NCBI RefSeq assembly: GCF_000759435.1
Contig: NZ_JRJG01000009.1
Span: 1-62,442 of the forward strand
Direction: 5' to 3'
Source: Hoeflea sp. BAL378
Lineage (GTDB): Bacteria > Pseudomonadota > Alphaproteobacteria > Rhizobiales > Rhizobiaceae
DNA: 62,442 nucleotides
Shown: positions 26,060 through 34,431 of the stretch, one piece after another
Layout: each line of letters opens with the position of its first letter
Position numbering within the stretch: the first letter of the stretch is position 1
Program-made: the position numbers and the translations under genes
Notes under the pieces: model-generated
Told to the model about the DNA's origin: nothing
Seen by the model: the letters and a program-made list of their open reading frames with translations, nothing else
The model's database searches: none

Positions 26060-27604
26060 TCATTCTCCCCTCGGATAGCGTTGCGATTCTTCCAGAATGT
26101 TGAGGTCCATGTGGTTGCGCATGTAGCGCTCCGAAGCCTTCTGCAGCGGCTGGAAATCCCACGGATAGTAGCTGCCGTTCCTCAGCGCCTCGTAGACCAC
26201 CCAGCGCCGCGCCTGGCTCTCGCGCACCTCGGCGTCGAAGCGCGCCATGTCCCAGCGGGCGAGCCGCTTGGCGGTGAAATCCGCGAGCACATCCGCATGG
26301 GCCGGGTCGGCGGCGAGATTGGTCAGTTCCTCGGGGTCTGCGTCGAGGTCGAACAACTGGTCGGGGTCGAGCGCGCAATGGACATATTTCCACTTGCCCT
26401 CGCGAATGCCGACCAGCGGCGCGTAGGACCCTTCCGCGGCATATTCCATCAGCACCGGCGCGGTCCGCGTCCCGCCCTGCAGGGTGGGCACGAGGCTCTC
26501 GCCGTCGGTCCAGGGCATGATCTCGTCCATCGAGATGCCGGCGAGGTCGGCCAGCGTCGGGGCGATGTCGAGGTTGGACACCGGCGCCCGGTGCAGGCCG
26601 GCGGGAATGCCCGGGCCGGCGATCATCAGCGGCACCCGCGCGGAGCCTTCGAAGAAGCTCATCTTGAACCACATGCCGCGTTCGCCCAGCATGTCGCCAT
26701 GGTCGGAGCAGAACAGGATGACGGTGTCGTCGAGCATCCGCGTGCGCTTGAGCGTATCGATCAGCTCGCCCACCTTCTCGTCGACATAGGAGATGTTGGC
26801 GAAATAGCCGCGCCGGGCGCGGGCGACATTCTCCTCGGTGATGTCGAACTGGGTGTAGTCGCAGGACAGCATTAGCCGCTGCGAATGCGCATCCTGGTCT
26901 TCGAACGGGATCGCGCCGACCTCGGGCAGGAGTTCGTTGCGGCCCTCGTAGAGGTCCCAGAACTTGCGCCGCGCCACATAGGGGTCGTGCGGATGGGAGA
27001 ACGACACCGTCAGGCACCAGGGACGCCGGTCCGCGTCGTCGCTCTCGCGGCTCAGATGATAGAGCTTCTGGTTGGCGAGGAACGCCACCTCGTCGTCATA
27101 CTCCATCTGGTTGGTGATCTCGGCCACGCCCGCGCCGGTGACGGAGCCCAGATTGTGATACCACCAGTCGATCCGCTCGCCGGGCTTGCGGTAGTCCGGC
27201 GTCCAGCCGAAATCGGCCGGGTAGATGTCGGTGGTCAGCCGCTCCTCGAAGCCGTGCAACTGATCGGGGCCGACGAAATGCATCTTGCCCGACAGCGCCG
27301 TGTAGTAGCCGGCGCGGCGCAAATGGTGGGCATAGGTCGGGATCGAGGAGACATATTCGGCGGCGTTGTCATAGACCCGGGTGCGGCTCGGCAACTGCCC
27401 GGCCATGAATGAGGCCCGCGCCGGCGCGCACAGCGGCGACGAGGTATAGTTGTTCCTGAACCTGGCCGAGCGCTGGGCCAGCGCCTTGAGGTTCGGCGCA
27501 TGCAGGAAGTCGGCCGGGCCGTCCGGGAAGAACGTCCCGTTGAGCTGGTCGACCATGACGATGAGAATGTTGGGCCTGGCGCCCGCGCGTGCTTCCTTCG
27601 TCAT
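26060..27604 (-). CDS. betC: Choline sulfatase
   Basis: BetC hydrolyses choline-O-sulfate to choline and sulfate in the cytoplasm. The 514-residue protein is a type I sulfatase. Cys59 in Cys-Ala-Pro-Ala-Arg is converted to formylglycine. The N-terminal Val-Asp-Gln-Leu-Asn binds the metal, and Ser-Asp-His-Gly-Asp-Met-Leu-Gly-Glu near residue 300 supplies further ligands. The C-terminal tail ending in Gln-Arg-Tyr-Pro-Arg-Gly-Glu is typical of the choline sulfatase subfamily. It overlaps betI by 4 bases. Released sulfate could feed the nearby cysHDN pathway. Confidence 0.95.
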   Translation of the reverse strand: MTKEARAGARPNILIVMVDQLNGTFFPDGPADFLHAPNLKALAQRSARFRNNYTSSPLCAPARASFMAGQLPSRTRVYDNAAEYVSSIPTYAHHLRRAGYYTALSGKMHFVGPDQLHGFEERLTTDIYPADFGWTPDYRKPGERIDWWYHNLGSVTGAGVAEITNQMEYDDEVAFLANQKLYHLSRESDDADRRPWCLTVSFSHPHDPYVARRKFWDLYEGRNELLPEVGAIPFEDQDAHSQRLMLSCDYTQFDITEENVARARRGYFANISYVDEKVGELIDTLKRTRMLDDTVILFCSDHGDMLGERGMWFKMSFFEGSARVPLMIAGPGIPAGLHRAPVSNLDIAPTLADLAGISMDEIMPWTDGESLVPTLQGGTRTAPVLMEYAAEGSYAPLVGIREGKWKYVHCALDPDQLFDLDADPEELTNLAADPAHADVLADFTAKRLARWDMARFDAEVRESQARRWVVYEALRNGSYYPWDFQPLQKASERYMRNHMDLNILEESQRYPRGE

Positions 27605-28194
27605 ATTGTCCTCCTCCGAAGCTCAGAAAGTTGCGTCTCGATGTGGTCCTCCACCAGCGCCACGGCGTCGTGCCGGGCAGGGCCGGCGCCGAGCGCCTTG
27701 CGGATGTAGAGCCCGTCGATCATCGCCGCGGCGCCCTCGGCGATGCGCTCCGCGTCGCTTTCGCCCGCCAGCGGCTTCAGGCCGCTCATCAGGTTGGAAT
27801 GCAGCCGCCTTGCATAGATCGACAGCAGCCGCCCGATCTCCGGCGCGCGCTGCGCATCGACGTAGAACGCCAGCCAGGCGGCCACCACTTCGTCGGAGAA
27901 CTGCTTGTCGGAAAAGCTCACCGCGATGATCGCCGAGACCCGCGCCCGGTGGTTCGCGGCGGCCTTCAGCGCCCGGTCCGCGTCGGCCCTCAGGTCGCGC
28001 AGCAGGGAACGGACCGATTCCGCGATCAGGTGCTCCTTGGAGCCGAAATAATGATGCGCCAGCGCCGGCGAGACCCCGGCGCGCCCGGCGATGTCGGACA
28101 TGGTGACATGCATGGAGCCGCGCGCGCCGATGGCCTCGATCGCGGCGTCGGTGAGCGCCTTGCGGCGGATCGGCTCCATTCCGATTTTCGGCAT
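27601..28194 (-). CDS. betI: TetR-family choline-responsive repressor BetI
   Basis: BetI represses the bet operon and is released by choline. The 197-residue protein begins with [11 protein letters not shown], the family hallmark. It has a TetR helix-turn-helix around residues 30-50 (Ile-Ala-Gly-Arg-Ala-Gly-Val-Ser, then His-His-Tyr-Phe-Gly-Ser-Lys) and an all-helical ligand domain. The frame is open to 28275, but the ATG at 28194 fits the family and has GGGAG 8 bases upstream. It is the first gene of betI-betC-gst-betB and probably binds the palindrome at 28260-28279. Confidence 0.95.
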   Translation of the reverse strand: MPKIGMEPIRRKALTDAAIEAIGARGSMHVTMSDIAGRAGVSPALAHHYFGSKEHLIAESVRSLLRDLRADADRALKAAANHRARVSAIIAVSFSDKQFSDEVVAAWLAFYVDAQRAPEIGRLLSIYARRLHSNLMSGLKPLAGESDAERIAEGAAAMIDGLYIRKALGAGPARHDAVALVEDHIETQLSELRRRTI

Positions 28195-28250
28195 CGTGAT
28201 GACTCCCGGGGGCAAGGAAAAACCGTCATGAACATGCGAAACGAGGGGAC

Positions 28251-28279
28251 AGTGTATTTTTGATTGACTGGTCAATCAA
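28251..28279 (-). promoter_or_regulatory. bet operon promoter and BetI operator
   Basis: On the minus strand TTGATT and TACACT are separated by 17 bases. The perfect palindrome at 28260-28279 (TTGATTGAC, TG, GTCAATCAA) covers the -35 and most of the spacer, and matches the type of site bound by BetI proteins. The 5' leader to betI is about 50 bases. The bases just downstream of the -10 (28245-28261) resemble one end of the hairpin elements near 61-62 kb. Confidence 0.75.
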
Positions 28280-28354
28280 TGAAAAACTGCTGGATCCAGT
28301 CCTGGCCCGATTCAACCCGAAAAAGTGGCCCGATCACACGTCGATGCAGGGGCA

Positions 28355-28406
28355 ATGTCGTACAAAAATGTGCGACATGTCTTGTCTATCGAACTAAAAT
28401 GTGCGA
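28355..28406. promoter_or_regulatory. Putative hicAB promoter and operator
   Basis: ATGTCGTACA and TGTGCGACAT form an inverted repeat with one mismatch around AAAA (28355-28378). AAAATGTGCGA occurs twice, at 28365-28375 and 28396-28406, about three helix turns apart. A -10-like TAAAAT lies at 28395-28400. The position just before hicA suggests binding by the HicB helix-turn-helix. Confidence 0.5.
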
Positions 28407-28434
28407 ATTTGGCTTCGAGAGAAGGCAGGGGCAG

Positions 28435-28631
28435 ATGAAGCGTGAGGCATTGCTCCTGGAGTTGAAGGCATTTGCCCGAAGACAGAACAAGCCCTTCGAG
28501 GTCTTTACCGACAAGGGAAAGGGCTCCCATTACCGGGTCTGCTTCGATGGAAGGATGACCACCATTAAATCCGGTGAAAACTGACCCCTGGCTATGTGAG
28601 GCTCATCAAGAAACAGCTCGGGATCGACTGA
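28435..28631 (+). pseudogene. hicA: Frameshifted HicA toxin gene
   Basis: The first 47 codons read as HicA (YcfA-like mRNA interferase): Lys-Arg-Glu-Ala-Leu-Leu-Leu-Glu-Leu at the start, then Lys-Gly-Lys-Gly-Ser-His-Tyr-Arg-Val containing the catalytic His. The frame stops at 28582-28584. In another frame the bases from 28581 encode Leu-Thr-Pro-Gly-Tyr-Val-Arg-Leu-Ile-Lys-Lys-Gln-Leu-Gly-Ile-Asp and then a stop, which is the normal HicA C-terminus. The shift lies at the A-run 28577-28580. The truncated 49-residue product keeps the His but lacks the last helix. HicB downstream is intact. Confidence 0.75.
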
Positions 28632-28669
28632 TCGCGGGGACTTCACGAACCGAGAGAAAGCGCAAGATC

Positions 28670-29101
28670 ATGCAATATATCTACAGGGCGATCTTGGAAA
28701 CGGACCCGGATGGCGGGTTCCTGGTCACGTTCCCCGATGTTCCAGGCGCCATCACCCATGGTGCGAGCCGGGCCGACGCCCTCGCAAGCGCCCGCGAGGC
28801 GCTGGGTCTGGCCCTGCGCGGCATCATTGCGCAAGATGGCGCCTTGCCTCAGTCGCGGGCGACCGAGGCCGGGTTGGTCGAAATCGCCGTCGATCCCACG
28901 ACGGCTTTGAAGCTCGCGGTGATCGAGGCCTTTGCGGCAAGCGGTCTGTCCAAGTCTGAACTGGCGCGGCGGCTGGGCAGGCAGGAGACCGAGGCCCGAC
29001 GTATCCTCGATCCCGACCATCCCACCAAACTTGCCTTGATCGAAGCAGCACTTGCGGTTCTGGGCCGGGAGATTGTGGTGTCGGTGCGTGAAGCGGCCTG
29101 A
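28670..29101 (+). CDS. hicB: HicB-family antitoxin with C-terminal helix-turn-helix
   Basis: The 143-residue protein has the HicB partial RNase-H fold at residues 1-75 (Tyr-Arg-Ala-Ile-Leu-Glu, Gly-Gly-Phe-Leu-Val-Thr-Phe-Pro-Asp-Val-Pro-Gly and the Ala-rich helix). An Xre-like helix-turn-helix follows at about 85-135 (Gly-Leu-Ser-Lys-Ser-Glu-Leu-Ala-Arg-Arg-Leu-Gly). The open frame extends upstream through the hicA frameshift, but the ATG at 28670 gives the family start. It normally neutralises HicA and represses its own operon. With the toxin broken, only the repressor role may remain. Confidence 0.85.
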   Translation: MQYIYRAILETDPDGGFLVTFPDVPGAITHGASRADALASAREALGLALRGIIAQDGALPQSRATEAGLVEIAVDPTTALKLAVIEAFAASGLSKSELARRLGRQETEARRILDPDHPTKLALIEAALAVLGREIVVSVREAA

Positions 29102-29135
29102 TCCCGTCAGCACAAGCCAGACCGCCGACGAGACC

Positions 29136-30167
29136 TCACACAGCATTTTCCGGCGCTTCGCCGCTGTCCTCCGTCACGGCGGGGACGCCGGTGGCGATCA
29201 CCGTCTCGCCCACCGGCGCGGGCGAGACCGCGCGGGCCGGCGAGCGCAGTTCGCGGTAGCCGATATAGAGCCCCGCGCCGATGATCAGCGCCATGCCGGC
29301 AAGCGTGTTGAGCGCCGGAACCTCGTCCCAGAAGAACCAGGCCGCCGTGGCCGCGAAGGGCAGATAGGCATAGTCGAAGGGCGCGATCAGGCTGGCATTG
29401 GCCACCTGGTAGGCGCGGCTCAGGAGAATGTAGCCGGTCATGCCGACCACGCCCAGCAGCGCCAGATTGGCCGCCTGCGCGGCATCCGGCACGATGAACT
29501 CGAGCCGCAGGTGATGGAATTCCGGCCCCATCGGCACCAGCGTGGTCACCAGCCAGCCGAGCGGCCAGATCATCACCCCGGACCCGCCGATGGTCCACAG
29601 GCCCATGGTCAGGCTGCTTTCGCCGTCGCCCACCCGCCGCGTCAGGATCATCGAGGTGGCGTAGGACAGGGCGCAGAACAGGGGCAGCAGCGCCACCCAC
29701 TGGAAGCTCTCCTGGCCCGGCGCCATGGCCAGCAGCACGCCGGCGAAGCCCACAACCAGCGCCGCGATCCGGTGAACCCCCATCCTCTCGCCCAGGAACA
29801 GCGCCGCCAGGATGCCGATGAACAGCGGCGCCGAGAAGAAGATGGTGGAGACTTCGGCGAGCGGCATGAAGGGAAAGGCCGCATAATACATCGCGAAGCC
29901 GGCGGTGAGCAGGAACGCCCGCACCAGGTGGATCCGCCACAGCGGCGTCGTGAGCCGGTGCTTGCCGCCGAGCCAGATGATCAGCGGCGCCAGCACGAGG
30001 ATGGAGATGCAGGCCCGGGCGAAGATCAGCATCCACAGCGGCTGCGCCCCGAGCAGGTCCTTGATCAGCAGGTCCTGTCCGACAAAGCACCAGGCGCCGC
30101 AAAGAATGCAGGCGATTCCCTCGAGCGGACGCGAGGACTGCACAGGCGCGGCGGCGGCGACAGTCAT
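29136..30167 (-). CDS. DMT-superfamily (EamA) transporter
   Basis: The 343-residue protein has ten hydrophobic helices arranged as two EamA repeats (about residues 15-145 and 165-300). It matches the drug/metabolite transporter superfamily, whose members export amino acids, nucleotides or other metabolites. The last 35 residues are Pro/Glu rich and probably disordered. It converges with hicB, 34 bases apart. The substrate cannot be read from sequence. Confidence 0.85.
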   Translation of the reverse strand: MTVAAAAPVQSSRPLEGIACILCGAWCFVGQDLLIKDLLGAQPLWMLIFARACISILVLAPLIIWLGGKHRLTTPLWRIHLVRAFLLTAGFAMYYAAFPFMPLAEVSTIFFSAPLFIGILAALFLGERMGVHRIAALVVGFAGVLLAMAPGQESFQWVALLPLFCALSYATSMILTRRVGDGESSLTMGLWTIGGSGVMIWPLGWLVTTLVPMGPEFHHLRLEFIVPDAAQAANLALLGVVGMTGYILLSRAYQVANASLIAPFDYAYLPFAATAAWFFWDEVPALNTLAGMALIIGAGLYIGYRELRSPARAVSPAPVGETVIATGVPAVTEDSGEAPENAV

Positions 30168-30674
30168 GCTTGGTTCCCATTCCTCGGCCGGCGGGCAAGG
30201 CAGGCCGGCGCATCACCGCGCGGTTGCCCGTGAGCAAGGTTCAAGCCATGGCTGATTTTTTCAGGCCCTGCGCGCCTTTCCGCGACACCGCCTCGGAAAA
30301 AATACAGCGCCGCCGCCGCGCGCGCCCTTGCCGGCGAACAGTCAGACTGGCCGGCCAGCCGATGCCCGTCGCGCCGGCCGGCATGCGCGCAGGAGACCGG
30401 GCCGGGACGCGGGCGCCGGCCAACGGTCGCCCCGCATGGTTAGCCAAGGGTTAACAAATATTCGCTCTTGAAATCAGAGGTTTAGGCGGGGATCTCGGAT
30501 CCTTGGGGTGCGCGGGCCTGCCGCGCAGCGCCGGCTCCCGCCCTGGATGCAACGATTCCATCGCCGCGGCGTTTCTCCTCAGGCGGCAATCGGGATTTTC
30601 CGACCGGCCGCCGCTTCCTGAGCCTGCACCCGCGTTTCAATCCAGGTCGCATCTTCGTGGAAAGGAATTGCATC
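30168..30674. other. Long intergenic region before the PilZ-like gene
   Basis: No open frame here has a credible start and product. The first 250 bases are very GC rich with several GCCGGC blocks. From 30430 the sequence turns AT rich and contains TTAG-N7-TTAAC at 30440-30455, close to the CtrA consensus. This AT-rich stretch probably holds the promoter of the gene at 30675. Confidence 0.4.
30440..30455. promoter_or_regulatory. Possible CtrA-like box upstream of the PilZ-like gene
   Basis: TTAG, seven bases, then TTAAC differs from the CtrA consensus TTAA-N7-TTAAC by one base. It lies 220 bases before the coding start, so the link to that gene is uncertain. Confidence 0.3.
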
Positions 30675-31142
30675 ATGTCCACCGAGCACCTCGCGCAGAC
30701 CGCCCGAAAGAACTATCTGACCCGGTTCGCCCCGGATCAGGACAATCCTGCCGTGCAGTGGCATAAATGCACCGTCCTGTTCAACATCCTGTACACGTGC
30801 AAGGGACTGCGCCAGATCACCAACGCGCAATTGCGGGTGCTGAGCATTTCCGAGACGGGATTGTGCGCCACATCGCGCAGGGACGACATCGCCGACCATT
30901 TCTACATCAACATCGGCGAGGACCAGTTGCACATCGCCTGCGCCATCATCGACCGAAAAGGTCCGGTGATGCATATCCGCTTCCTCCAGGACCTGCCGGC
31001 CGTGTTCGTGAACGTGGTGGCCTCGCTCGAGGATCCCTTCGTGTTCATGGAGAAGATCCGCCCCGCGCTGTACGGGCTCGAGGGCTACGCCCAGTATCCG
31101 GGCCGGCCGGCGCGCGCTGCGCCGGCCGGCCCGGTTGGGTAG
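30675..31142 (+). CDS. PilZ-like domain protein, probably degenerate
   Basis: The 155-residue protein has a central block, residues 50-105, that looks like a PilZ fold: Leu-Ser-Ile-Ser-Glu-Thr-Gly-Leu-Cys, then Asp-His-Phe-Tyr-Ile-Asn-Ile and Ile-Arg-Phe. The Arg-X3-Arg and Asp-X-Ser-X2-Gly c-di-GMP motifs are only partly kept, so nucleotide binding is doubtful. AAAGGAA lies 7 bases before the ATG. The C-terminus is Pro/Ala rich. The neighbouring L,D-transpeptidase is convergent. Function is unknown. Confidence 0.6.
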   Translation: MSTEHLAQTARKNYLTRFAPDQDNPAVQWHKCTVLFNILYTCKGLRQITNAQLRVLSISETGLCATSRRDDIADHFYINIGEDQLHIACAIIDRKGPVMHIRFLQDLPAVFVNVVASLEDPFVFMEKIRPALYGLEGYAQYPGRPARAAPAGPVG

Positions 31143-31212
31143 GTCGGCGCCCGGCGGCCGAGGCCTGCGAAACCCGTGTGAACGGTCCCGCAGGCGCCGC
31201 CGCCGGCAGGCC

Positions 31213-31905
31213 TCAGGTGAGGCCCGCCGTCAGCGCCGGGTTGGGTTGCAGCACGATCACCTTGGCGCGGCTCTTCACCCGTTCATACAGATCGATGATG
31301 TCCTGGTTGAGCAGCCGGATGCAGCCCGAGGACACCGCCTTGCCGATGGAATGGGCTTCCGGATTGCCGTGGATGCGGTAGAGCGTGTCCTCGCCATTGT
31401 CGAACAGATAGAGCGCCCGGGCGCCGAGCGGGTTCATCAGCCCGGGCTCCATGCCGCCATTGGCCACCGAATAGGGCTCGAGCTCCGGCTTGCGCGCCAC
31501 CATGTCGTCGGGCGCCTTCCAGGTCGGCCATTTGCGCTTGTACTGCACCACCGCGGAGCCTCCCCAGGAGAAGCCCTGCTGGCCGACGCCGACGCCGTAG
31601 CGCATCGCGGTGCCGCCCTCCTCGACCAGATGCAGGAAGAAGGTGCCGGTGTCGACGATGATCGTGCCCGCCGCCTCGTTGGGGAACGGATTGGGCACGC
31701 GCTGGCGCCAGAAGCGTTCGGGCACCACGCCCTGCGGCACCGCCGGGATGGCATAGCCTTCGTCGAGCACCGGGCCGTAAAAGGCGGGCATCACCGCAGC
31801 CCGCGGCTCGGGGGCAGGGGCGGGCAGGGTGCGGCTGCCCAGCGAGGTGCAGCCGGAGAGCGCGGCCATCGAGGCCGCGCTGAGAAAAATGCGTCGGGTA
31901 ATCAT
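31213..31905 (-). CDS. L,D-transpeptidase (YkuD domain) lipoprotein
   Basis: The 230-residue protein crosslinks peptidoglycan or attaches proteins to it through a catalytic cysteine. The N-terminus has Arg-Arg and a lipobox (Leu-Ser-Gly-Cys, Cys19). The YkuD domain covers about residues 80-222, with His-Gly-Asn near 178 and the active site Ser-Ser-Gly-Cys-Ile-Arg-Leu near 194-200. The ATG at 31905 is chosen to give the signal peptide. A small exported protein is encoded 53 bases upstream on the same strand. Confidence 0.92.
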   Translation of the reverse strand: MITRRIFLSAASMAALSGCTSLGSRTLPAPAPEPRAAVMPAFYGPVLDEGYAIPAVPQGVVPERFWRQRVPNPFPNEAAGTIIVDTGTFFLHLVEEGGTAMRYGVGVGQQGFSWGGSAVVQYKRKWPTWKAPDDMVARKPELEPYSVANGGMEPGLMNPLGARALYLFDNGEDTLYRIHGNPEAHSIGKAVSSGCIRLLNQDIIDLYERVKSRAKVIVLQPNPALTAGLT

Positions 31906-31958
31906 GGATGAAGTCCTTTGAGGCTGAAGGGAAGAGGCCGTTGCCGGCCCGTTTCGGC

Positions 31959-32297
31959 TCAGCCGATACGCGGAGGCCTGAACAGCCTTGAACGCCACAG
32001 GCCGCCGGACGTTCCATCGAGCACCCGATCGAACGCCTTGCCGGCTCCGGCCATGCCGATGCCGTCGCGTTCGGGCAGGTAGCCGAGGTCGAGGGCGCAG
32101 CTTGACCAGGCCACCGCGCCGCGCTGGCAGCGCTTGGCGGGAACCGCGGTCTTGAGCCCGGTCACCACGCCGGGCCGGGCAAGCTCCGCCGTCTTGAGCG
32201 AAGCCGCTGCCTGCGCCGACACCCCGCGCGCAAACGGCCCGGTCAGCGCGAGCGTGACGGACAGCAGACACAGAAGGAGAAGGCGGCGAATGACCAT
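31959..32297 (-). CDS. Small exported protein of unknown function
   Basis: The 112-residue product has a clear signal peptide (Arg-Arg-Leu-Leu-Leu-Leu-Cys-Leu-Leu, cleavage probably after Val-Ser-Ala). The mature part has about 80 residues and two cysteines (in Cys-Gln-Arg-Gly and Ser-Ser-Cys) that could form a disulfide. I do not recognise the family. It precedes the L,D-transpeptidase on the same strand, so an envelope role is plausible. Met at 32327 is an alternative start but would place ten polar residues before the signal. Confidence 0.6.
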   Translation of the reverse strand: MVIRRLLLLCLLSVTLALTGPFARGVSAQAAASLKTAELARPGVVTGLKTAVPAKRCQRGAVAWSSCALDLGYLPERDGIGMAGAGKAFDRVLDGTSGGLWRSRLFRPPRIG

Positions 32298-32508
32298 GGC
32301 CGGTTTCTTACCGCCAACTGTGGCCAATTCCAGTCAAGACTGCCCGATCCCGATCAAGTTTCGGTGAGGCGGGGGTGGGGGCAGGGGCGGACGGCGGCAG
32401 ACTTGGTCGAACACCGCCGCGATCCATGGCCGCTTCACGCTGCTGACGAAATCTGGCAGCATGCTAGTGCTAGTCATGGCTCCGCACCATCCATCCAGGA
32501 GTTCTCCC

Positions 32509-33117
32509 ATGCTTACGCTCTATCATGCCCCCCAGTCCCGCTCGTCGCGCATCATCCGCCTGCTCATCGAGCTTGGCGTGATGGATCAGGTCGATGTCCG
32601 CATCGTCTCCATCGCCCGCCAGGACGGATCGGGCGGCGCCGATCCCGCCAATCCGCATCCCGAGGGCAAGGTGCCGCTGCTGGTCCATGACGGGGTGGAG
32701 ATCTGGGAATCCTCCGCCATCATCCTCTATCTCACCGAGCTGTTTCCCGATGCGGGCCTCGGCGCCCGGGTGGGCGACGCCGATCGCGGCCGCTATCTGA
32801 GCTGGCTCGCCTGGTACGGCGACGTGGTCGAGCCGGTGATCGTCTTCCAGGCGGCCGGTCTCAGCCATCCCTTTCTTAACGCAACCTTCCGCGGCCCGGC
32901 CGAAGTCACCGCGCGGCTGGTTGCCCAGCTTGAAAAGACCGACTTCCTGATGGGATCGCGGTTTACCGCGGTCGACCTGCTGCTGACCTCGCCCTATGTC
33001 TGGTTTCCCGCGGCCACGCCGGATGTGCCGGTGATCAGGGACTGGATCGCCCGCTGCCAGGCGCGCCCTTCCGCGGACGAGGCCGTCGCGTTCGATCGGG
33101 CGCACATGGGAGCCTAG
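32509..33117 (+). CDS. Glutathione S-transferase family protein
   Basis: The 202-residue protein has the thioredoxin-like half with Gln-Ser-Arg-Ser-Ser-Arg (probable catalytic Ser) and Gly-Lys-Val-Pro-Leu-Leu with the cis-proline. Glu-Ser-Ser-Ala-Ile follows, then the helical half with the folding Asp in Thr-Ala-Val-Asp-Leu-Leu. The ATG at 32509 has AGGAG 7 bases upstream; the open frame to 32461 lacks this. It is not closely similar to the GST of the bet operon. The substrate is unknown. Confidence 0.85.
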   Translation: MLTLYHAPQSRSSRIIRLLIELGVMDQVDVRIVSIARQDGSGGADPANPHPEGKVPLLVHDGVEIWESSAIILYLTELFPDAGLGARVGDADRGRYLSWLAWYGDVVEPVIVFQAAGLSHPFLNATFRGPAEVTARLVAQLEKTDFLMGSRFTAVDLLLTSPYVWFPAATPDVPVIRDWIARCQARPSADEAVAFDRAHMGA

Positions 33118-33264
33118 ATCCGCCGCCCGCCGCGAAAAGCCGCAGGGCCTGGCCCCCCTTGGGCCCGGCCCGCGGCGCGACCTGTGCGCTTCTCCCCTTT
33201 ACAAAGCCGCGCGCGCGCTCAAAATGCGCGCCGACGACAGACAAGATTCACGGAGACGCATTTC

Positions 33265-34431
33265 ATGACCGCCTGCATTATCGGTTGGGCCCACACGCCC
33301 TTTGGAAAACTGGCCGACGAGACCGTCGAGAGCCTGGTGACGAAAGTGGCGCGCGAGGCGATCGAGCATGCCGGGCTCGAGGCCTCCGACATCGACGAGA
33401 TCTATCTGGGGCATTTCAACGCCGGCTTCTCGGCCCAGGATTTCACCGCGAGCCTGGTGCTGCAGGCCGATGACGCCTTCCGCTTCAAGCCCGCCACGCG
33501 GGTGGAAAACGCCTGCGCCACCGGCTCCGCCGCCGTGCACCAGGGCATCAAGGCGATCCGCGCGGGTGCTGCGCGCCGGGTTCTGGTCGTCGGCGTCGAG
33601 CAGATGACGACGACGCCGGGGCCCGAGATCGGCGCCAACCTGCTTAAGGCCTCCTACCTGCCCGAGGACGGCGACACGCCCGCGGGCTTCGCCGGCGTCT
33701 TCGGCAAGATCGCCCAGGGCTATTTCCAGAAATACGGCGACCAGAGCGACGGGTTGGCTGCCATCGCCGCCAAGAACCACAGGAATGGCGTCGAAAACCC
33801 CTGGGCGCAGATGCGCAAGGATCTGGGCTTCGACTTCTGCCGCACCGAGAGCGACAAGAACCCTTATGTCGCCGGCCCGCTCAAGCGCACCGACTGTTCG
33901 CTCGTCTCCGACGGCGCCGCGGCCATCGTGCTCGCCGATGTCGCCACCGCCATGCAGGCGCCGCGCGCCATCCTGTTCCGCGCCGCCGAGCACGTGCAGG
34001 ATTTCCTGCCGATGTCCAAGCGCGACATCCTCGCCTTCGAAGGCTGCGAACTCGGCTGGAAGCGGGCCTTCGCCAATTCGAAGACCTCGCTCGACGATCT
34101 CTCCTTCGTCGAGACTCATGACTGCTTCACCATCGCCGAACTGATCGAATATGAGGCGATGGGGCTGGCCAAGCCCGGGCAGGGCGGGGCGCTGGCCATG
34201 AGCGGCGAGACGGCGAAGGACGGCCGCCTGCCGGTCAATCCCTCGGGCGGGCTGAAAGCCAAGGGCCACCCGATCGGCGCCACCGGCGTGTCGATGCATG
34301 TGCTGAGCTCGATGCAGCTTGCCGGCGAGGCCGGCGGCATCCAGGTCAAGGACGCGACACTCGGCGGCATCTTCAACATGGGCGGCGCCGCGGTCGCCAA
34401 CTACGTCTCCATCCTCGAGCGGATCCGGTGA
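33265..34431 (+). CDS. Thiolase-family acetyl-CoA acetyltransferase (SCP-x-like)
   Basis: The 388-residue protein has the thiolase nucleophile Cys88 in Glu-Asn-Ala-Cys-Ala-Thr-Gly-Ser and the catalytic His in Gly-Gly-Leu-Lys-Ala-Lys-Gly-His-Pro-Ile-Gly-Ala-Thr. The second catalytic Cys region ends with Phe-Asn-Met-Gly-Gly-Ala-Ala, in which the Cys is absent. This is typical of the SCP-x-like thiolase branch used in branched or unusual acyl-CoA breakdown. The stop overlaps the GTG start of an SDR gene by 4 bases, so the two enzymes probably work in one pathway. The acyl substrate is unknown. Confidence 0.87.
   Translation: MTACIIGWAHTPFGKLADETVESLVTKVAREAIEHAGLEASDIDEIYLGHFNAGFSAQDFTASLVLQADDAFRFKPATRVENACATGSAAVHQGIKAIRAGAARRVLVVGVEQMTTTPGPEIGANLLKASYLPEDGDTPAGFAGVFGKIAQGYFQKYGDQSDGLAAIAAKNHRNGVENPWAQMRKDLGFDFCRTESDKNPYVAGPLKRTDCSLVSDGAAAIVLADVATAMQAPRAILFRAAEHVQDFLPMSKRDILAFEGCELGWKRAFANSKTSLDDLSFVETHDCFTIAELIEYEAMGLAKPGQGGALAMSGETAKDGRLPVNPSGGLKAKGHPIGATGVSMHVLSSMQLAGEAGGIQVKDATLGGIFNMGGAAVANYVSILERIR

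Noticed and set aside
28574-28669. Upstream extension of hicB to 28574
   Set aside because: This stretch codes for the displaced C-terminus of hicA in another frame; HicB proteins begin at the ATG at 28670.
30482-30682. Small minus-strand frame between the EamA gene and the PilZ-like gene
   Set aside because: Arg/Gly/Ala-rich product with no start signal or family; it overlaps the promoter region of the PilZ-like gene.
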